A stretch of 64,000 nt of DNA. Source: Bacteroidaceae bacterium. GTDB lineage: Bacteria; Bacteroidota; Bacteroidia; Bacteroidales; Bacteroidaceae. Positions within the stretch are counted from its first letter, which is position 1. Every line of letters begins with the position of its first letter. The translations under genes were made by a program, and so were the position numbers. The stretch covers positions 41,197 through 105,196 of the forward strand of contig JAILKU010000022.1 in NCBI GenBank assembly GCA_024693505.1. The letters run 5' to 3'. Shown piece after piece: positions 50,570-59,675 of the stretch. The notes beneath the pieces were generated by a model. That model made no database searches. It saw only the letters and a list, made by a program, of their open reading frames with translations, and was not told where the DNA came from.

Positions 50570-53038
50570 ATGAAGAGAATTTTCTTTGCATTCCTTTTGT
50601 CGCTTACTTGCCTGTCAACAGTATGGGCTCAGGGAATGAGTGACAGTCAGGTGTTGAGCTTTATTGCAAGTGAGTCAAAGGCAGGAACGTCCCAATCGCA
50701 GATTGTGACCAAGCTGATACAACGTGGCGTTAAGATAGATCAGATACGCCGACTTCGCAACCAATATGACAAACAAATATCCAGTCGTGGAATGAGTGCC
50801 GCAGCGGATGGTGCTGTCAGTATGGCTGCAGACCGGATGAAGGGAAACAGCGATGGCGCTGCAGGTCAGGAGTTAACCACAGCCCGGCAGGGAACGACAG
50901 GTGAGATATATACCGATGCCAGCGAAGAAGTAGAGTCCGTAGAGCATGATGTTAAGGCTACTCAGGGTAAAGTGCCAGATGCAGACGGAAAAACTGTCTT
51001 CGGACGCAATATCTTCAGCCAGGCGAATCCTAATTTCCAACCGAATCCTAATACGCCTATTCCGCAGAATTACATATTAGGCCCTGATGACCAGGTGATA
51101 GTAGATATCTACGGCGCCAGTCAGCAGACGTTGATTCACACTATTTCGCCGGAAGGAACCATTACCGTATCCGGTTTCGGACCAATCTATTTGAGTGGAC
51201 TTACTGTGAAGCAGGCTGAGGCAAAGCTTCGTAATACAATCGGCGGCCGATACCAAAGCAGTGAACTCCGGCTTACGATTGGCAACACTCGTACCATACA
51301 GATTGATATCATGGGCGAGGTGCGTTCTCCTGGTACCTATCATCTGAGTGCATTCGCCAATGTACTATATGCCTTGTATCGTGCAGGTGGTATCAGCTCC
51401 CTCGGTACTTTGCGTAATGTCAAGGTATATCGTAACGGCAAGGTGATAACGACAGTAGATATCTACGACTATATCTTGAACGGACACCTGTCAGGCAACA
51501 TAGATCTGAAGGATAATGATGTTATTCAGGTGCCTCCCTACGAGTGCCTGGTGGGTGTCACAGGAAACGTCAAGCGCCCCATGTTCTATGAGATGCGCGA
51601 AAATGAGAGCTTGGCTACGTTGATTCAGTATGCTGGCGGGTTTACGGGCGATGCCTATAAATCGTCGGTTCGTCTGGTGCGTAAGACTGGCGAGCGTTAT
51701 AAGGTATATAATGTGGACGAGTTCGAGATGGCTACATTCAAGTTGGAGGACGGAGACGCTCTGACCGTGGATGGTATGATTAACCGATATGAGAATATGG
51801 TTGAGGTAAAGGGTGCTGTCTTCCGTCCCGGTCAATTCCAATTGGGCGCTGGCGTCAATTCCGTTAAGTCGTTGATAGAGGCTGCCGAAGGTGTGACAGA
51901 AGATGCCTTTACGGGCCATGCTGTATTGCATCGCCTTAAGGAGGACCGCTCATTGGAAATCTTACCTGTTGACGTGCAGGGTATTCTGGACGGTAAGGTG
52001 GCCGATGTGCCATTGAAGAACGAGGATGTCCTATTCATTCCGACCGAAAGAGACCTTCGTGTGGAGCGTACTCTTACGATTACCGGAGAGGTTATGACTC
52101 CGGGCACCTACGAATATGCAGACAATACGACTATTGAGGATTTAATCGTACAAGCTGGTGGCTTGACTGATCAGGCTTCGTTGGCACGAGTCGATGTGAG
52201 CCGTAGAATTCGCGACCCTAAGTCGACAACTAAAACGAGGGAAATTTCAAAGTCGTACACCTTCGAGATAAAAGACGGGTTGGTGATCGATGGCGATCGG
52301 AATTTCCTGTTGGAACCATATGATGTTGTGCACGTAAGGCGGAGTCCGGCTTTCCATACGGCCAGAAATATTACGGTCAGCGGAGAGGTGAATTATGAGG
52401 GTAGTTTTACCCTGGAGAATAAGGAAATGCGCTTGAGTGATGCTATCAAGATGGCAGGCGGCATTACGGAGCAGGCCTATCTGCGTGGTGCTCGTCTGAC
52501 TCGTACAATGACTGCCGAAGAACGGACGAGAATGAGTTCTACCCTTGATGCTGTACGCACGATACTTACTGACAAGGGCGACTCCGTGGCCTGGAACAAG
52601 ATGGAATTGGGAACAACCTATCCTCTGGCTATTGATCTGGAAGGGGCACTGAAGAACCCTGGTTCCGACAAGGATGTTATCCTGCGTGAGGGTGATGTGA
52701 TTTCCGTGCCAGAGTATAATTCATCAGTAAAGGTTTCAGGCGATGTGTTCTTCCCCAATACCGTTTTCTATGAGCACGGGAAAGATTACAAATACTATGT
52801 GGCTCAGGCTGGTGGTTTCGGACACAGGGCCAAAAAGTCGCGCTCTTTCATTGTATACCAGAACGGGCAGATAGGACTCACCAAGCAGGGTGCTAAGCCA
52901 GAGCCAGGCTGCGAAATCGTCGTGCCCAGTAAGAAGAAGAAGAATCCGATGAACATTACGGCACTTGTCGGTGCCCTGTCGGGTACAGCTTCTCTTGCCT
53001 CTATGGCTGCTGCCATTGTTATTGCTGCGAAGAGATAA
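50570..53038 (+). CDS. Wza-like polysaccharide export protein with several SLBB domains
   Basis: An 822-residue secreted protein: signal peptide (LSTVWAQ), a disordered N-terminal third, a polysaccharide export domain (LGPDDQVIVDIYGASQQTL, about 165-260) and at least five SLBB-type domains (for example VTGNVKRPMFYEMRENESL, VKGAVFRPGQFQLGAG, ITGEVMTPGTYEYADNT, VSGEVNYEGSFTLENKE). A C-terminal membrane segment is at GALSGTASLASMAAAIVIAA. It is more than twice the length of E. coli Wza. I start at MKRIFFAF (50570). Confidence 0.88.
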   Translation: MKRIFFAFLLSLTCLSTVWAQGMSDSQVLSFIASESKAGTSQSQIVTKLIQRGVKIDQIRRLRNQYDKQISSRGMSAAADGAVSMAADRMKGNSDGAAGQELTTARQGTTGEIYTDASEEVESVEHDVKATQGKVPDADGKTVFGRNIFSQANPNFQPNPNTPIPQNYILGPDDQVIVDIYGASQQTLIHTISPEGTITVSGFGPIYLSGLTVKQAEAKLRNTIGGRYQSSELRLTIGNTRTIQIDIMGEVRSPGTYHLSAFANVLYALYRAGGISSLGTLRNVKVYRNGKVITTVDIYDYILNGHLSGNIDLKDNDVIQVPPYECLVGVTGNVKRPMFYEMRENESLATLIQYAGGFTGDAYKSSVRLVRKTGERYKVYNVDEFEMATFKLEDGDALTVDGMINRYENMVEVKGAVFRPGQFQLGAGVNSVKSLIEAAEGVTEDAFTGHAVLHRLKEDRSLEILPVDVQGILDGKVADVPLKNEDVLFIPTERDLRVERTLTITGEVMTPGTYEYADNTTIEDLIVQAGGLTDQASLARVDVSRRIRDPKSTTKTREISKSYTFEIKDGLVIDGDRNFLLEPYDVVHVRRSPAFHTARNITVSGEVNYEGSFTLENKEMRLSDAIKMAGGITEQAYLRGARLTRTMTAEERTRMSSTLDAVRTILTDKGDSVAWNKMELGTTYPLAIDLEGALKNPGSDKDVILREGDVISVPEYNSSVKVSGDVFFPNTVFYEHGKDYKYYVAQAGGFGHRAKKSRSFIVYQNGQIGLTKQGAKPEPGCEIVVPSKKKKNPMNITALVGALSGTASLASMAAAIVIAAKR

Positions 53039-53078
53039 CGTGTCTCGTTTAATAATATAAATAAGGAGATGATTCGCT

Positions 53079-54188
53079 ATGAATGAAGAGAATAAGTATA
53101 TAGAAGAGCAGGAAGAGAGCAACATCGACTTCATGAAGATGTTCAATGACTTATTGAAGCACAAGAAATTGTACTACAAAGTGCTGCCCATTACCTTTGT
53201 CTTGGCATGTATCTACTTGCTAAGCCTGCCAAATTATTTCACCTGTACGGTGAAACTGTCCCCTGAAATGAACGGAGGTAATAGGTCGAATAGTCTGCTT
53301 AATCTGGCTAGTACCTTCGGTATGAATATCGGTGCCGGAATGGGAGTGGCAACAGAAGCCCTTTATCCCTGGCTCTATCCAGAGTTGATGAACAGCGTCG
53401 ATTTCAAGACTCAATTATTTCCAGTGGAGGTGACGATTGAACCTGAGAAGGAGGGAGATCCGACCCGTCGGATGTCTTATTACGACTATCTGATGAATGA
53501 GCAGAAGTCTCCCTGGTGGGCAAAGGCGATTGGCGGTGGACTTAAGTTCGTCTTCGGACTCTTTTTCAAACCGGATGTAGTCGATGAACCTGACAGCGTC
53601 AATGCTTTCCGACTGACTCGTAAGCAAGCAGATGTAGTTAAGGCTTTGGATAAGATGGTAGTGTGTGATGTGGATAAGAAGACAATGGTGATTACCATCA
53701 ATGTAACAGACCAGAATGCGCTTATTTGTGCAACGATGGCTGATTCGGTGAAGAACCACCTGCAGAACTTCATTACTGAGTATCGTACTACTAAGGCTAC
53801 TAAGGACCTGGAGTATTACAAGAAAATAGAGGAAGAAACCAAGTCCCGTTACGAAAAGGTGCGGCAGGAATATTCGGAGTATATGGATGCCAACCACGAT
53901 GTGATACTGAATACGGTCCGGCAAAAGCAGACTGACTTGGAGAATGAGATGCAGTTGCAGTACAATGCATACTCGCAAACAGCCACCCAGCGTCTGGCTG
54001 CAGAGGCGAAGGTCCAGGAGGAAACGCCGGCCTTCACGACACTGCAGAGCGCAACAGTACCTGTCAGGAAGGCAGGTCCTCATCGTGCTAAGTCAGCCCT
54101 TGTCTTCTTGTTCCTTGCCTTTATGGGAACATCGGCATGGATTCTCTATAAGGAAGGCGACCTGAAACAGATCTTGGGCCTGAGTTAG
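53079..54188 (+). CDS. Wzz-type chain length determinant protein
   Basis: A 369-residue inner membrane protein with two membrane helices (about 38-51 and 345-362), an N-terminal acidic cytoplasmic tail and a periplasmic coiled coil (about 250-310). The Wzz domain starts LPNYFTCTVKLSPE, and a Pro-rich helix precedes the second membrane segment. It should control chain length or assembly of the exported polysaccharide. There is no kinase domain. Confidence 0.88.
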   Translation: MNEENKYIEEQEESNIDFMKMFNDLLKHKKLYYKVLPITFVLACIYLLSLPNYFTCTVKLSPEMNGGNRSNSLLNLASTFGMNIGAGMGVATEALYPWLYPELMNSVDFKTQLFPVEVTIEPEKEGDPTRRMSYYDYLMNEQKSPWWAKAIGGGLKFVFGLFFKPDVVDEPDSVNAFRLTRKQADVVKALDKMVVCDVDKKTMVITINVTDQNALICATMADSVKNHLQNFITEYRTTKATKDLEYYKKIEEETKSRYEKVRQEYSEYMDANHDVILNTVRQKQTDLENEMQLQYNAYSQTATQRLAAEAKVQEETPAFTTLQSATVPVRKAGPHRAKSALVFLFLAFMGTSAWILYKEGDLKQILGLS

Positions 54189-54231
54189 GAGTTGTAGGAC
54201 CTAAAGGCACATATCTATAAATAAGATGCTT

Positions 54232-54849
54232 ATGAAAAAGTTTTCTCATCTATTGGTGCCTATTTTAGCTGCACTATGCACTCTTGGGCTGACTTCTTGC
54301 GAGGATCAGGACAGTACGCAGGCTATGGTGCTCTCTGGTCAATGGACGGGTGATTTCGGCATGTACTACGATTATGAGTATCGCGGACGCGTATACTCTT
54401 TCGATGCCGACTACACCGATATCGTATTTTATCCCCAGTACGATTTTGCCACCTATGGTTGGGGCAAGCAGGTAGACTACTATTACGATGGACCATACGC
54501 ATATCAGTATTACCGATTTTACTGGAGTGTTGACCGAGGAATTATTTACCTGCGCTATCCTTATGCTCCAGAATTGAACACGACCATCTCTGACTACCGG
54601 ATGAATAATGACCGGCTGACAGGTTGGTTCGAGGGTACTAATTCGCGTTTTAGTCTCTACAAGATTGTTGACTACTATGACTGGACACCGTATGTAGAGG
54701 TATATGGTTATGAGGCATCGGACTGGGTGCCTGACTACTTCTATGATTCACGTTCTGTAGAGGCAGACAATGGTATGGCCCGGTTTGATTCGTCAGAAGG
54801 GCATATATTGAGGCGGGGTTGTCGTTTCACAAATTCGGCTGAGGAATAG
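54232..54849 (+). CDS. Tyrosine-rich lipoprotein
   Basis: A 205-residue lipoprotein (lipobox LTSC). The mature part holds about 29 tyrosines, mostly in YxY or YY runs (MYYDYEY, DYYYDGPYAYQYY), and has few lysines. I do not recognise a family. It is 43 bases after the Wzz gene in the same direction, so an accessory role in the export or retention of the polysaccharide is possible. ATG 54226 would add two residues. The 3' end overlaps the convergent rmuC by 23 bases. Confidence 0.75.
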   Translation: MKKFSHLLVPILAALCTLGLTSCEDQDSTQAMVLSGQWTGDFGMYYDYEYRGRVYSFDADYTDIVFYPQYDFATYGWGKQVDYYYDGPYAYQYYRFYWSVDRGIIYLRYPYAPELNTTISDYRMNNDRLTGWFEGTNSRFSLYKIVDYYDWTPYVEVYGYEASDWVPDYFYDSRSVEADNGMARFDSSEGHILRRGCRFTNSAEE

Positions 54850-56293
54850 TACTGCCGTTGAGATTCTCGGTCATGTCTTGGCTGCCGGTTGTATCGGATG
54901 GCTTAGTCTCAGCTTTGGAAACTTCTTCTAGGCTTGGTATGTCGTCAACGTCTATGAGTTGTGGCAAAGGATTCTTCTCGCTTTGACGGGCTCCCAGTTT
55001 CACTAACTTCCGGCAGGTTTGGATTATACTTTGGCCCTGCGGCTCGAGTTTCTTTCCGGCTTCCTCGTATGCCTTTTGAGCTTTCTCCAGTGCTTCTCCT
55101 ATACCCTGATACTTACGCATAAACAGTCCTACACGGTCCAGCATCTCGTTAGCCAGTGCATAGACTTTTTCATGGTTTTGTTGTTGCACGATTTGTGTCC
55201 AGGTCAGATTAATAATGCGTAGTGCGGCAAAGAGTGTCTGTTCATCGGCGATAAAGACGTTGCGATCCATAGCGCGACGCCACAGGTCGGGCTGGGCATT
55301 CAATGCTGTCCATAGAGCTCCTGAATGCGGCACGAACATGATGACATAGTCCATCCTCACCTTCGGGGCCTTGACATAGGATGAATAATCCTTTGTAGAG
55401 AGTTCCCTGACGTGTTTCTTCATGCTTTCAATGTGTTCACGCAGCAGTCGTTCTTTCTTCCCTTCGTCTTCTTCGTTTACATAATCTATATAGGCCGTCA
55501 TAGAAACCTTGGAGTCTATGATGACTTCCCGTCTCTGGTCGAGATGCAGGATAACGTCTGGTCGAAGCAAGGAACCATCGTCCGACCGTACGGTCTGTCC
55601 CTGCGCATCTCGAAGGACAGCCTGAGTATCATAGTGTATGCCTCGTGTCAGGCCTTGGGATTGTAGAAGTTCGTCCAGCACGGTTTCCCCCCAGTCGCCT
55701 TGAACTTTGGAGCCATGTTTGAAGACCCTCGTCAGCTCATCGGCACTCTGCTGTGCAGCCCGGCTCTGCTTCATCATCATCTCTATGTTTGCTCTCATCT
55801 CGCTGCTCATCGCCGTCTGCTTCAGTGTGCTGTCCTGCATGACTTGTTTCATGCGGTCTATCGTCTCGCGAAGGGGAGTCACAATCTGTCCCAAATTAGC
55901 ATGACTTGACTCTGAGAACTCTTTCTGCCGCTGCTTGAGCATTTCCTCGGTCACCGATTTCATTTCGGCTTTCAGATGGTTGATGGTTGCATCAAAACGC
56001 TCCTGCTGCCTCTGCATGTCCTGTTCGTGGTTCTCACGCATCAGCGTAACCATATTGCGATGGTTCTCCTGCTGCAGGCGCATCTGCTCCTGTTGATACT
56101 GATCCCGTTCAGCATCATATCGTTCCATCTCCTCTCGGGCCAGCTGTTTCGCTTCGGTCAGTCGTTGCTCCATCTCATTCTTCAACTCTGTGAGATGGCG
56201 TTGTTTCTCTTTTTCTTTGAACAGGATTGCGACTATGCTTCCGACAATGAAGCCTAGCACCAGACCGGTTATCAGATATAAGATTGTTTCCAT
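54827..56293 (-). CDS. rmuC: DNA recombination protein RmuC
   Basis: A 488-residue protein with an N-terminal membrane helix (ILYLITGLVLGFIVGSIVAI), a long coiled coil (about 28-190) and the RmuC nuclease-like domain (QGDWGETVLDELLQSQGL, VIIDSKVSMTAYIDYV, FVPHSGALWTAL). RmuC limits inversions between short inverted repeats in E. coli. It is 21 bases after the aldolase gene. Confidence 0.93.
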   Translation of the reverse strand: METILYLITGLVLGFIVGSIVAILFKEKEKQRHLTELKNEMEQRLTEAKQLAREEMERYDAERDQYQQEQMRLQQENHRNMVTLMRENHEQDMQRQQERFDATINHLKAEMKSVTEEMLKQRQKEFSESSHANLGQIVTPLRETIDRMKQVMQDSTLKQTAMSSEMRANIEMMMKQSRAAQQSADELTRVFKHGSKVQGDWGETVLDELLQSQGLTRGIHYDTQAVLRDAQGQTVRSDDGSLLRPDVILHLDQRREVIIDSKVSMTAYIDYVNEEDEGKKERLLREHIESMKKHVRELSTKDYSSYVKAPKVRMDYVIMFVPHSGALWTALNAQPDLWRRAMDRNVFIADEQTLFAALRIINLTWTQIVQQQNHEKVYALANEMLDRVGLFMRKYQGIGEALEKAQKAYEEAGKKLEPQGQSIIQTCRKLVKLGARQSEKNPLPQLIDVDDIPSLEEVSKAETKPSDTTGSQDMTENLNGSTIPQPNL

Positions 56294-56314
56294 TTTCGTT
56301 TCGTGACAGGTTCT

Positions 56315-57352
56315 TTATGACTTGTGTTGTATAGCTGAGATGAGGGCTTGCACGTTCTCAGGCTTAGTCGCCCAACTGGTACAGAATCGTACAACAGTAT
56401 GTGTTTCGTCGGGGTGCGACCACGGACTGAGGATGAAATGCTGCTCAAGACGCTCCAGCTCCTCATTGGGCAGAATGAAGAACAATTGGTTGGTCGGGCT
56501 AGGCACGGCCTCCTCGAAGCCTTGGTGCAAGAGAGCTTCACGCAGGCGGGCGGCCATCTCGTTTGCATGTCGGGCCAGGCGGAAGTAGAGATTGTCGGTC
56601 ATCAGCGCCTCGAACTGAATGCCCAGGAGACGTCCTTTGGCCAGCATACCGCCACCTTGCTTGATGAAATAGCGGAAGTCTTTCTTCAGGCTGGGAGACT
56701 GAATGACTACAGCCTCGCCAAAGAGCGCTCCCTGCTTCGTACCGCCTATGTAGAAGACATCTGCAAGGCGTGCCAGCTGTGGGAGCATTATGTCTGAGGC
56801 TTGGGAAGTAAGGCCGTAGCCCAGTCGTGCGCCATCTATGAAGAGCGGTATCTGATATTCGTGGCATACATGGTTTATCTCTTCCAGCTCCCTTCGGCTG
56901 TATAGCGTACCATATTCCGTCGGATAGCTGATATAGACCATACCGGGCTGTACAGTATGTTCGGGCCCGTCCTCTTGATAATGGGCAGTTATGCAATCCT
57001 TTATTTGACGAGCCGTTATCTTCCCGTTTGTGGCAGGCAAAGCCAGTACCTTGTGACCGCCATGCTCTATAGCCCCAGTTTCATGAACGGCTATGTGTCC
57101 GGTCGAAGCTGCTATAACTCCCTGGTGAGCCCGTAGTATAGAGGAAATTACTGTGGCGTTTGCCTGCGTTCCTCCAACCAGGAAATGCACATCGGCATCG
57201 GGAGCCTCGCAAGCCTGGCGGATGAGTTGTCTGGCTTTCTCGCAATGGGCATCCTCACCATAGCCGACGTGCTGTTCCATATTTGTCTTTGCGAGCAGGT
57301 CTAAGATTTCCTGAGCACAACCTTCATTGTAGTCACATTGAAATTGAATCAT
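56315..57352 (-). CDS. Low-specificity threonine aldolase-like PLP enzyme
   Basis: A 345-residue fold-type I PLP enzyme of the threonine aldolase/beta-eliminating lyase family, which splits threonine or allo-threonine to glycine and acetaldehyde. Motifs: FQCDYNEGCAQEIL, HVGYGEDAHCEKARQL, HETGAIEHGGHK, FIDGARLGYGL and the PLP lysine in IGGTKQGALFGE. Start at MIQFQCDYNEG (57352); the track start overlaps the promoter. Confidence 0.9.
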   Translation of the reverse strand: MIQFQCDYNEGCAQEILDLLAKTNMEQHVGYGEDAHCEKARQLIRQACEAPDADVHFLVGGTQANATVISSILRAHQGVIAASTGHIAVHETGAIEHGGHKVLALPATNGKITARQIKDCITAHYQEDGPEHTVQPGMVYISYPTEYGTLYSRRELEEINHVCHEYQIPLFIDGARLGYGLTSQASDIMLPQLARLADVFYIGGTKQGALFGEAVVIQSPSLKKDFRYFIKQGGGMLAKGRLLGIQFEALMTDNLYFRLARHANEMAARLREALLHQGFEEAVPSPTNQLFFILPNEELERLEQHFILSPWSHPDETHTVVRFCTSWATKPENVQALISAIQHKS

Positions 57353-57385
57353 AGCTTTTTCTGTATTTATTCTTAAAATCTTTTG

Positions 57386-57393
57386 CAAAGATA
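57386..57393 (-). promoter_or_regulatory. -7 element of aldolase-rmuC promoter
   Basis: Minus strand TATCTTTG, 34 bases before the ATG; -33 weak. Confidence 0.5.
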
Positions 57394-57401
57394 CGATTTA
57401 T

Positions 57402-57433
57402 TTTGCATGTATGATTTAAAAATTGTATCTTTG
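57402..57433 (+). promoter_or_regulatory. GH3 gene promoter
   Basis: TTTG, 20 bases, TATCTTTG; the ATG is at 57490. It is divergent from and close to the aldolase promoter (57386). Confidence 0.8.
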
Positions 57434-57489
57434 CAGCACAAAAAAGTCATATTTTAAGTTAGAATAATCGATTTAAACCAGAATTCCCG

Positions 57490-59646
57490 ATGAAACGTTA
57501 CCTAGTATCCTTTTCAGTCTTGCTTGTTACTGTTTTTTCATGTATGACCACCTATGCGCAGTTGTTGCCCTATCAGAATCCTGAATTGTCGCCTGAGGAG
57601 CGTGCCCGCGACCTCTGTTCCCGATTGACGCTGGAAGAGAAGGCGTCGTTGATGGAGAACACTTCTCCGGCAATTGAACGTCTTGGCATACCAGCCTTTA
57701 ATTGGTGGAGCGAGGCGCTGCATGGCATTGGGCGCAATGGCTTGGCTACTGTATTTCCCATTACGATGGGCTTGGCAGCTACCTGGGACGATGCATTGGT
57801 GAAACAATGCTTTGATGCAGCAAGTACTGAGGCGCGGGCGAAGAACAATATTGCTCGTGCCCGAATGGAAACAGAACTCTATTGCAAGAGTCTTTCTTTC
57901 TGGACACCCAATATCAACATCTTCCGCGATCCGCGCTGGGGACGTGGGCAGGAGACCTATGGTGAAGACCCTTACCTGACCGGCAGGATGGGCGTTGCCG
58001 TGGTGAACGGTCTGCAGGGTCCTCGCGACTCGAAGTATCAGAAGCTGCTGGCTTGTGCCAAGCACTATGCTGTACACAGCGGTCCGGAATGGAATCGTCA
58101 TTCGTTTAATGTGGAGGACCTGCCTCTGCGCGACTTGTGGGAGACCTATCTGCCTGCTTTCCAGGCTTTAGTTCAGGAAGGTCATGTGGCTGAGATTATG
58201 TGTGCCTACCAGCGCTATGAGGGTAAGCCTTGTTGCGGCAGTGACCGTCTGTTGCAGCAGATTTTGCGCAATGAATGGGGGTTCGATGGACTGGTGACCA
58301 GTGATTGTGGCGCAATTGATGATTTCTGGAAGCCTGGACGTCATGGTTATTTGGATACCAGAGACGAAGCCATCTCGCAGGCTGTTATCTCTGGAACAGA
58401 TGTGGAGTGTGGTAGTACATACCATCATTTGGGAGAAGCTGTTAAGAAAGGTCTTGTGAGTGAGGCGCAGGTGGATGTCAGTCTGATGCGGTTGCTGAAG
58501 GCACGTTTCCAGCTGGGCGATTTCGACGATGATAGCCAGGTGAACTGGAAGCAGGTCGGCTATGAGGTGATTGATTGTCAGGCGCATCGCGACTTGGCCC
58601 TGAAGTCTGCCCTGGAGAGCATCGTTCTTCTGCAAAACAAAGATGACATCCTGCCTTTGAGCGGCAAGGAGAGGATTCTGGTGATGGGTAAGAATGCCCA
58701 GGACGAAGAGATGCAGTGGGGCAACTACAACGGATTCCCTGCTCAGACCATTACCATTCTGCAAGGTATTAAGTCCCGTGCGTCAAAGACCACTTTCCTG
58801 GACGGCGTCCCTCTGGTACTTGCCGAGGGGGAAGAACTGAAGTTGACCAAGGAGGATATCCTGAAAGCTGCAAAGGATGTGGATGTGGTTGTCTTTGCCG
58901 GCGGTATCTCTCCCCGCCTGGAAGGAGAAGAGATGAGGGTTACTTACCCGGGCTTCAAGGGTGGTGACCGCACAGACATTGAGTTGCCCGAGGTTCAGCG
59001 TCGTGTCTTGGGTTGGCTCTCTCAGGCTGGTAAGAAGGTCATCTTCGTGAACTGCTCGGGCAGTGCCATAGCCCTTAAGCCAGAGACCTCAACCTGCCAG
59101 GCCATCGTGCAGGCCTGGTATGGCGGTCAGGCAGGAGGTGAAGCTTTGGCACAAGTGCTCTTCGGTGAGTACAATCCTGCAGGCAAACTCCCCGTTACGT
59201 TCTATGCCGACAATTCCCAGCTGCCCGACTTTGAGGACTATCGTATGAAGGGGCGTACCTACCGTTATTTCGAGGGACAGCCTCTGTGGCCCTTTGGCTA
59301 CGGCCTGTCCTACACCCAGTTCGCCCTGGATAAAGTGCAGTATAAGAATAATAAGGTACGGGTGCGCGTAAAGAATACCGGGAGCCGTGACGGTCAGGAG
59401 GTGGTGCAAGTCTATCTGAAGCGCCTGGATGACGTTGATGGTCCTCGCCTGTCTCTGCGTGGTTTCCAGCGGGTAGCGGTGAAGGCCGGTCGTTCAGTCA
59501 CGGTAGAGATTCCTATGGATGAGAACAGTTTCAATTGGTGGGATAAAAATACAAACTCAGTTCATCCCCTGCACGGCCGTTATCAAATGATGGTCGGGAC
59601 AAGTAGTCGTAGCGAAGACTTGCAGACGCTGGAAGTGACTTTTTGA
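57490..59646 (+). CDS. GH3 family beta-glycosidase
   Basis: A 718-residue secreted enzyme with a signal peptide (ends TTYAQ). The first domain has NWWSEALHGIGRNG, DPRWGRGQETYGEDPYLTG and the nucleophile Asp272 in LVTSDCGAI. Then come the alpha/beta sandwich domain (LVMGKNAQDEEMQWGNYNGF, FAGGISPRLEGEEM) and a fibronectin III-like end. The SEALHG form resembles beta-xylosidase/arabinofuranosidase GH3 members, but specificity is not certain. An AraC-type regulator follows after 29 bases. Confidence 0.9.
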   Translation: MKRYLVSFSVLLVTVFSCMTTYAQLLPYQNPELSPEERARDLCSRLTLEEKASLMENTSPAIERLGIPAFNWWSEALHGIGRNGLATVFPITMGLAATWDDALVKQCFDAASTEARAKNNIARARMETELYCKSLSFWTPNINIFRDPRWGRGQETYGEDPYLTGRMGVAVVNGLQGPRDSKYQKLLACAKHYAVHSGPEWNRHSFNVEDLPLRDLWETYLPAFQALVQEGHVAEIMCAYQRYEGKPCCGSDRLLQQILRNEWGFDGLVTSDCGAIDDFWKPGRHGYLDTRDEAISQAVISGTDVECGSTYHHLGEAVKKGLVSEAQVDVSLMRLLKARFQLGDFDDDSQVNWKQVGYEVIDCQAHRDLALKSALESIVLLQNKDDILPLSGKERILVMGKNAQDEEMQWGNYNGFPAQTITILQGIKSRASKTTFLDGVPLVLAEGEELKLTKEDILKAAKDVDVVVFAGGISPRLEGEEMRVTYPGFKGGDRTDIELPEVQRRVLGWLSQAGKKVIFVNCSGSAIALKPETSTCQAIVQAWYGGQAGGEALAQVLFGEYNPAGKLPVTFYADNSQLPDFEDYRMKGRTYRYFEGQPLWPFGYGLSYTQFALDKVQYKNNKVRVRVKNTGSRDGQEVVQVYLKRLDDVDGPRLSLRGFQRVAVKAGRSVTVEIPMDENSFNWWDKNTNSVHPLHGRYQMMVGTSSRSEDLQTLEVTF

Positions 59647-59675
59647 TACCCTTTTGCTGAAATGATTCAGAGGAT

